DNA of 11,583 bases from Gemmatimonadota bacterium (GTDB lineage Bacteria > GCA-2686955), in assembly GCA_002686955.1 (NCBI GenBank), contig NYZA01000030.1:1-11583 (forward strand). Reading direction: 5' to 3'. Below, piece after piece: positions 7,268 through 11,583 of the stretch; positions within the stretch are counted from its first letter, which is position 1; each line of letters begins with the position of its first letter. The notes beneath the pieces were generated by a model. That model was given only the letters and a program-made list of their open reading frames with translations. It was not told where the DNA came from and did not search any database. A program made the translations under genes and the position numbers.

Positions 7268-8595
7268 GCGGCGTCCTCAAGAAGCTCCAGGAACGCCTCC
7301 AGGCGGGTGCGGACGGGACCTTCGGAGAAGGCGCGCGGATCGTTGTGATCCGCTTCGAGAAGGAGCGCCGCGGCGCCGGTGCTCTTGTTGATGCGATCGG
7401 TTTGATCGACCTGGCCGATGGAATAGGGCTTGCAGCTGCGGTCGGAATGCAGAATGACTCCGTCGGCCTCGAATCGGCTCACCATATCGGTGATGAGAGC
7501 GAGCTTGTGTCCCGTTCCGCGGTTCAGAATCGGGTGCAGATGCACACGCGCCGCCGATTCGAGCGGATTCGATACATCCACCAGATCCGCCAGCTCGCCC
7601 CAGGCGTTGGTGTAGGTCGAGGCCACCATTGCCACCCCCCGCTCGGCGAGAAGCTCCGCAAGCCACTTGATCCGAAACCAGATCGGCAGATTGTCCCACA
7701 CCAGTCGGTGACGCTCGTTCTTCACCGCGCCGATTCCCTTTTTCTTGCGCTCGTTGAGCTCATCCAAGACGGTGCCGTAGAAGTCGACCGTGAACGCCTC
7801 GCCGCGCATTTCGACGATCGGAGCCATGCAGATGAACTGATCGAAAGCGGTGATCGGCGCCGGTCGGTGCCGCGCGGACTCGATGATCGCCTTCCACAGA
7901 TCGGTTGCCTGTTTCGACAAGCGCGTGGTCGCGTCGAAGTCCCTGGGGTCGAGCGACCGCCCGGCGACACGTTCGGCCGTGGCGATCGCTTCTTCGATTT
8001 GGGCTTTGGTGTAGTCCAGGTCACGCTGCCGAGCCTCGCCGTACAGAAAAGGTGTATCGATGACGATGAGAGGAACGTCGAAGTGGTGGGCGAGAGCTTT
8101 GTACCAGTACAGCACGGTCTGGCAGATGTTGGTGCAGCAGAGGAGCAGATCGGGACGGGGAAGCGATCCCGCCGGTCCTTTGTTCGAAAGCATGGCGCCG
8201 AAGTCGGTGCGGGCGTAGGAACAGATATCGCGTGACCAACCGGCGCCTTCGGCCACGTCGCTCAGCTCCTCGCTGATTCGGCGAATGCCGCACATCGCCC
8301 CATGGTTTTCCGGATAATGTGGGAAATAACCCAACGCCACCAGGAACTCCATCGGTGCGCCCGAGCTGATCCAGGCCACCTTCTTGTGCCCCGGCGCGAA
8401 CTTCCCTTTCAGGTAGTGGTGGCTGATCAGCTCTTTCAGTCGTCCCGAGCTGAGCAGCGGCGGCGCGATATGTTGGTGTTTCCACCAGTTGGGATTCGCG
8501 AGCTTCCTTTCGAGCAGAATGCGTTGCCACCGCAGCACGCCCGAGCCGATGATATTCGCGCCGACATGGTAGCGGAGGGAATCGAGCACGCTCAT
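7264..8595 (-). CDS. 2-hydroxyacyl-CoA dehydratase/benzoyl-CoA reductase family, larger subunit
   Basis: A 443-residue subunit of the BcrB/HgdA-type family, which with its partner carries 4Fe-4S clusters and removes water from 2-hydroxyacyl-CoA or reduces an aromatic acyl-CoA. Family features are W-I-S-S-G-A-P-M-E at 75-83, C125-S-Y-A-R, L-P-R-P-D-L-L-L-C-C at 145-154 with N-I-C158, and H-S-D-R-S-C388-K-P. Cluster ligands probably come from C125, C154 or C158, and C388. The length is close to BcrB (about 430-440). The start is ATG at 8595 because it overlaps the preceding stop (ATGA), has GGAG eight bases upstream (8604-8607), and begins the recognisable sequence M-S-V-L-D-S-L-R. An upstream in-frame ATG at 8655 would add 20 proline-rich residues and lies inside the preceding gene. 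Whether it is a dehydratase or a reductase cannot be told by eye. Confidence 0.88.
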   Translation of the reverse strand: MSVLDSLRYHVGANIIGSGVLRWQRILLERKLANPNWWKHQHIAPPLLSSGRLKELISHHYLKGKFAPGHKKVAWISSGAPMEFLVALGYFPHYPENHGAMCGIRRISEELSDVAEGAGWSRDICSYARTDFGAMLSNKGPAGSLPRPDLLLCCTNICQTVLYWYKALAHHFDVPLIVIDTPFLYGEARQRDLDYTKAQIEEAIATAERVAGRSLDPRDFDATTRLSKQATDLWKAIIESARHRPAPITAFDQFICMAPIVEMRGEAFTVDFYGTVLDELNERKKKGIGAVKNERHRLVWDNLPIWFRIKWLAELLAERGVAMVASTYTNAWGELADLVDVSNPLESAARVHLHPILNRGTGHKLALITDMVSRFEADGVILHSDRSCKPYSIGQVDQTDRINKSTGAAALLLEADHNDPRAFSEGPVRTRLEAFLELLEDAA

Positions 8596-9692
8596 CTCAG
8601 GGTCTCCACGAGGGCCTGGGCGCGGGTGACGGCCTGGTTGGGTAGGGGCTCGCATACGTCGGCTTCGATGACGATCGACCGAAGCCCCGCGGCTTCCAGC
8701 GTTGGCCGCATCTGTGGGAGGTAGAAGAGCTCGGGCTCACAGAACTTCACCAGAAAATGGAGCACGGCCTTCGCACCGCCGGCCGCGGCCAAGGCAACCA
8801 GGTGGTCCGCGCGGGCCTGGATTTCGGCGCCCCTAGTCGAGTCGGGTGGGGCACTCAGCAAGCGTTCGGCCATGCGGCGCAGCGGATCCTCCGAGGAGCC
8901 CTCACCGTAGAGACGTCGCCCCGAGCAAGCCATGTCGTCGCCCACCACCCTTCCCCCCGCCTCCTCGATGGCATCGAGAATTCCCATCGGCTCCGGGACC
9001 AGACCCGAGATCACGACTGCCGGCCTATCGTCCAATTCCCCCAGGGGCTCAGTCAGGTACCCTTGCACGATCCGTGTGAATTGCTCCGCGGGAAGATACT
9101 CGCGGGACCGCACGAGTCGATAGAAGTCTCTTTCTCCCAAGTCGATGCGGCGCCGGGAAGAGAGCAGCTGGGCGAGCAGCGCGTCGGCCTTGGTCTCTCG
9201 ATCGATCGCCTCTCTCAGGGCTGCCGCACTTGGCTGCTCGCCAACGATTTCGGCGAGCTTCTCGAACACGGCAGCAAGTTCTCGGTTGAGGAAATCTATC
9301 CGAGTCACGCCACTGCCGCCGCGAGGGGAGTAGATCGTCAGAACCGGTCGCCGCTCATCGACGAAATCGATGAGCATCGAACCCATTCCTTGCAGGCTGT
9401 CGCAGGCATGGGGGACGACGATCAGGTCGGCCACGTCGACCCCACCATCGAGTAGAAAGGACAAGCCGCCGCGAACGATTGAGCAGGTGTATGCCTGCAA
9501 GTGTCGATCGCCCGAGGCCGTGCGGGTGCCCGGCGGTCCCCAGACCTCCATCGGCAGGACCCCAAACGCTCGGAGCAGCTCACGGGGGTAGTGGATGGGG
9601 TAGACCGCGGCGATGCGGCCGCCGTCCGCCTTCCAGTCCGCGGCCACTTCTTTGCGGGAGGGGAGATTCAGCTTGGTCACGGCTCTGAGCAT
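8592..9692 (-). CDS. 2-hydroxyacyl-CoA dehydratase/benzoyl-CoA reductase family, smaller subunit
   Basis: A 366-residue subunit of the HgdB/BcrC type. Conserved-looking parts are Y-P-I-H-Y-P-R-E-L-L at 31-40 (cf. family Y-x-P-x-E-L), A-F-G-V-L-P-M-E-V-W-G at 42-52, Q-A-Y-T-C70-S, V-P-H-A-C97-D-S-L, G-D-D-M-A-C256-S and H-F-L-V-K-F-C318-E-P-E. C70, C97 and C318 sit where the three cluster ligands of this family are found. It should pair with the 443-residue protein encoded next, and be activated by the ATPase after that. The frame is open to 10130, but the sequence before M-L-R-A-V-T is arginine- and glycine-rich shadow coding of the membrane protein gene, so the ATG at 9692 is chosen. A weak GAGCGAG lies just upstream. 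It overlaps the preceding gene by 16 bases and the next by 4. Cytoplasmic; substrate unknown. Confidence 0.88.
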   Translation of the reverse strand: MLRAVTKLNLPSRKEVAADWKADGGRIAAVYPIHYPRELLRAFGVLPMEVWGPPGTRTASGDRHLQAYTCSIVRGGLSFLLDGGVDVADLIVVPHACDSLQGMGSMLIDFVDERRPVLTIYSPRGGSGVTRIDFLNRELAAVFEKLAEIVGEQPSAAALREAIDRETKADALLAQLLSSRRRIDLGERDFYRLVRSREYLPAEQFTRIVQGYLTEPLGELDDRPAVVISGLVPEPMGILDAIEEAGGRVVGDDMACSGRRLYGEGSSEDPLRRMAERLLSAPPDSTRGAEIQARADHLVALAAAGGAKAVLHFLVKFCEPELFYLPQMRPTLEAAGLRSIVIEADVCEPLPNQAVTRAQALVETLR

Positions 9693-10243
9693 ACTCGCTC
9701 GCGAAAGACCCACCGCACCAAGATCCAATAGGCGAAAGGAGCGGCCAACCAGATCAGCTGCGGCAAGAGCGTGATCGACTCTCCCCTGAGCTCGAAGAGG
9801 GACCCATTCCACCGGTGAGTCGGATCGTAGGCCCAGCCACCGCAGACCACGGATGAGAGCTCGACCAGGAGCGCCGAGAGCTGGCCCCAAGCCAGCAGAA
9901 GGGCGAGCTCCGGCGCGCCGGGGTGGCGTGCGGCGTCCGTGCCCCGAATCGCGGCGACGATCACCATCCCCGCAAGGAAGAGCCCCCCGTCCCACAGGGT
10001 GTGAGACACGAACAACACCGAGGGATGAACCGGAGGGGGCACAACGAATTGAATCAAAGGCGTGGGGCTGGCGAGGGCTGACCAGAAGATCGGCAGCTCC
10101 CAGGTGAGCCCCAGCGCCACACCGAGCCAATAGAGTTGCGCGACCGATGTGGCCCGCAGTGGACCCACGGCCAGCCCTGTGACGACCAAGGGCAGACCGA
10201 AGCCAACCGCCAGATCAGCGACGTAGTAGAGGAGTGCCGGCAT
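9677..10243 (-). CDS. Polytopic membrane protein of unknown function
   Basis: A 188-residue hydrophobic protein with about five membrane helices (near 7-28, 35-57, 77-98, 111-134, 156-177). Between them are polar, possibly conserved stretches: S-H-T-L-W-D-G-G at 80-87, G-G-W-A-Y-D-P-T-H-R-W-N at 136-147 and E-L-R-G-E-S-I-T at 151-158. Buried E49, H81, D85 and E128 could form a site in the membrane. I do not recognise the family. It overlaps the propeller gene upstream by 29 bases and the smaller dehydratase subunit downstream by 16, so it is firmly placed in the operon. A role in supplying substrate, lipid or electrons to the dehydratase is possible but is only inferred from position. The start ATG at 10243 is the first in frame and opens directly into the first helix; no clear ribosome binding site is seen, consistent with coupling to the gene before. 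Confidence 0.75.
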   Translation of the reverse strand: MPALLYYVADLAVGFGLPLVVTGLAVGPLRATSVAQLYWLGVALGLTWELPIFWSALASPTPLIQFVVPPPVHPSVLFVSHTLWDGGLFLAGMVIVAAIRGTDAARHPGAPELALLLAWGQLSALLVELSSVVCGGWAYDPTHRWNGSLFELRGESITLLPQLIWLAAPFAYWILVRWVFRERVCSEP

Positions 10244-11480
10244 TTCCGGTCAGCCGTGAGAGCATTCCAGTGGTCGTGCCGAACAAGACATCTCCATTGC
10301 CCGCGATCGCGATCGACCCCGCGATTGTCGCTGAATCGCCCGCGTACTTCCACACGACGCCGCCACCGGCATCGAGGCAGTGCACGACGCCGTTCATGTC
10401 TCCGAACACGATCTTGCCCGCCGCGTCGACCGCGGCTGAGCCACGGATCATCTCGGCACCGCTGGAGTAGGTCCATACGGTGTTTCCTGTGGCTGCATCG
10501 ATCGTACGCAGCTCACCGTTCAGCATAGTCAGATGAATCGACGCGCCGGATGGGCTCAGGGCCGGAATGGCGTACGATCCGGCCCCGAGATCGACCGGGT
10601 CCGCCCAGATCGGAGTACCGTCCGTCAGATCGAGCGCGTAGAGATAGGCGCCGGATGGACAGTTGTGGTTCGCGGCGACGAAAAGACGCTCGTTTTCCTC
10701 GTCTATCGAGATCGCCGCCACCTGCATCGAGCCGGTGCAAAGCTCCGCGCCGATCGGGTCGTCCTGAAACAACCACAGCCCGGCGCCGTCCGCGGTGCTC
10801 GCCGCGAACACCACGAACTCGGCGCCGCTTCCGAATCGAAGAGGCTGGTAGAGAATCGAGCCATCACTCGATACCGCCACGCCGGCGCTCATGTAGTCCT
10901 GCAAGGTGTAGCCAAAGACCTGATCGATCGGCGGAAATACGGCTGTACCCTCGTCGATCCAGCTCAGGGTCATGAGCCAGTCCCCCAGAAAGACGCCACC
11001 TGTGTTCATCGGTGTCGGATCACAGAGGATGCGGTGCTCCTCCGGATCGATGCTAGTATTTCGATACTCCCACTCCAGAACACCTCCCGCAGAGAGCTTG
11101 TATACGTATCCCGACAGGTCCGCGAGGTAGATGGCATCGTCGGATCCGACGGCCGGCGCCCCCATCACGGCGTCGTGGGCCTCGAACGACAGAAGCTCTT
11201 GCCCGAGTGGGCTGAACGCCCGCAGGTGTCGATCGTTGCCGGTCGAAACCGCTATGACGCCGTCCCCCCGAACGACCGGCGAACCGAAGATCGACCCGCC
11301 AGCCTCGGCCTGCCAGCTCAGCGTCGGGGTCGACGCGAACACCGTCGCATCGGAGCGCCCCGTGTGCTGCGCATCTCTTTGCACGCAGGCCCACTCAGGC
11401 TCCGCGGCGGCGTTGGAAGCGAGCAGGGGGATGATCGCGCAGAGCGATAGGACGCCCCATCGACTTCTTCTAGCCCGCAT
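10215..11480 (-). CDS. Exported PQQ-like beta-propeller repeat protein
   Basis: A 421-residue protein with a Sec signal peptide (R-A-R-R-S-R start, hydrophobic core to L20, cleavage after A-A-A at 26). It continues with W-A-C-V-Q-R-D-A-Q-H-T-G-R-S, close to the W-x-x-x-x-x-D-x-Q-H-T-G-R-S opening typical of PQQ-like (BamB-type) propellers. Blade repeats follow the G-x-x-x-S-P-V-V / L-x-A-x-D-x-x-G-x-x-x-W pattern: G-S-P-V-V at 66-70, L-Y-A-L-D-L-T-D-G-T-P-I-W, I-D-A-A-T-G-N-T-V-W and C-L-D-A-G-G-G-V-V-W-K-Y. No residues for a quinoprotein dehydrogenase are evident, so a structural or binding role outside the cytoplasm is more likely than PQQ-dependent catalysis. It is not BamB itself: no lipoprotein cysteine is placed after the signal and the context is wrong. 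It is the first gene of the leftward operon; GGTGAG lies two bases before the ATG, a poor spacing. Confidence 0.82.
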   Translation of the reverse strand: MRARRSRWGVLSLCAIIPLLASNAAAEPEWACVQRDAQHTGRSDATVFASTPTLSWQAEAGGSIFGSPVVRGDGVIAVSTGNDRHLRAFSPLGQELLSFEAHDAVMGAPAVGSDDAIYLADLSGYVYKLSAGGVLEWEYRNTSIDPEEHRILCDPTPMNTGGVFLGDWLMTLSWIDEGTAVFPPIDQVFGYTLQDYMSAGVAVSSDGSILYQPLRFGSGAEFVVFAASTADGAGLWLFQDDPIGAELCTGSMQVAAISIDEENERLFVAANHNCPSGAYLYALDLTDGTPIWADPVDLGAGSYAIPALSPSGASIHLTMLNGELRTIDAATGNTVWTYSSGAEMIRGSAAVDAAGKIVFGDMNGVVHCLDAGGGVVWKYAGDSATIAGSIAIAGNGDVLFGTTTGMLSRLTGNAGTPLLRR

Positions 11481-11525
11481 TTCTCACCAACTTTCGTCGC
11501 GAGGCTGCGCAGATTCGTGCCCTGG

Positions 11526-11540
11526 CGGTGCTTCGCACCG
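11526..11540. repeat. Perfect inverted repeat in the operon leader (6-bp stem)
   Basis: CGGTGC and GCACCG are separated by TTC, with two possible G-T pairs outside the stem. It lies in the leader of the propeller gene, about 46-60 bases before its ATG on the - strand. There is no T-run beside it that would make a convincing terminator. Confidence 0.5.
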
Positions 11541-11583
11541 TTTCGCGCGGAGGCGTGCTGGTTGCACGTCGCACAAAGCGAAA
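11541..11583. repeat. Nested inverted repeats at the window edge
   Basis: TTTCGC at 11541-11546 matches GCGAAA at 11578-11583, enclosing a second inverted repeat CGTGC (11554-11558) / GCACG (11564-11568) around TGGTT. It abuts the 11526-11540 hairpin. In RNA read leftward these would make two adjacent stem structures in the 5' leader of the five-gene operon. The right side is cut by the window end. Role unknown. Confidence 0.4.

Noticed and set aside
7345-8235. 296-residue + strand frame opposite the larger dehydratase subunit
   Set aside because: Antisense shadow; the - strand frame has all family motifs and tight operon overlaps.
9693-10130. Upstream extension of the smaller dehydratase subunit to 10130
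   Set aside because: The 146 added residues are off-frame reading of the membrane protein gene; family similarity starts at the ATG at 9692.
10533-11450. 305-residue + strand frame opposite the propeller gene
   Set aside because: Very arginine-rich with no domain; the - strand has a signal peptide and PQQ-type repeats.

Overview
The window is GC-rich, densely packed bacterial DNA with no rRNA, tRNA, CRISPR array or recognisable transposon. It mixes exported repeat and lectin-type proteins (lamin-tail, parallel beta-helix, PQQ-like propeller) with anaerobic-type iron-sulfur enzymes (two radical SAM proteins, a 2-hydroxyacyl-CoA dehydratase/benzoyl-CoA reductase module). This suggests an uncultivated Gram-negative lineage, perhaps of the FCB/Eisenbacteria type. 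The taxonomic guess is inference from gene content only.

Left end (1-2081): the 3' end of a + strand gene for a secreted protein with lamin-tail domains faces a - strand gene for a secreted right-handed beta-helix protein. The beta-helix gene is split by two apparent single-base losses near 1753 and 1688-1691, so it is either a pseudogene or carries sequence errors.

Centre (2208-6505, + strand): a B12-binding-type radical SAM protein overlaps by ATGA a 732-residue protein that joins a family 2 glycosyltransferase, a hydrophobic membrane region and a second radical SAM domain with a cysteine-rich C-terminal region. Directly after it lies a small exported protein that looks LamG-like and may also be frameshifted. 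The glycosyltransferase/radical SAM fusion and its B12-type partner are the most unusual content here. They suggest modification of a membrane-linked glycan or lipid, but the substrate is unknown.

Right part (11480 to 6491, - strand): five overlapping genes read leftward. In order they encode an exported PQQ-like propeller protein, a five-helix membrane protein, the smaller and larger subunits of a 2-hydroxyacyl-CoA dehydratase/benzoyl-CoA reductase-type enzyme, and its ATP-dependent activator. Overlaps of 29, 16, 4 and 4 bases argue for one transcript with translational coupling. The last three genes form a recognisable unit: the activator hydrolyses ATP to push a low-potential electron into the two-subunit iron-sulfur enzyme. 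The acyl-CoA substrate cannot be read from sequence. The last 103 bases are the leader of this operon and contain several inverted repeats.

Apart from the window ends, no gene-free stretch exceeds about 130 bases.
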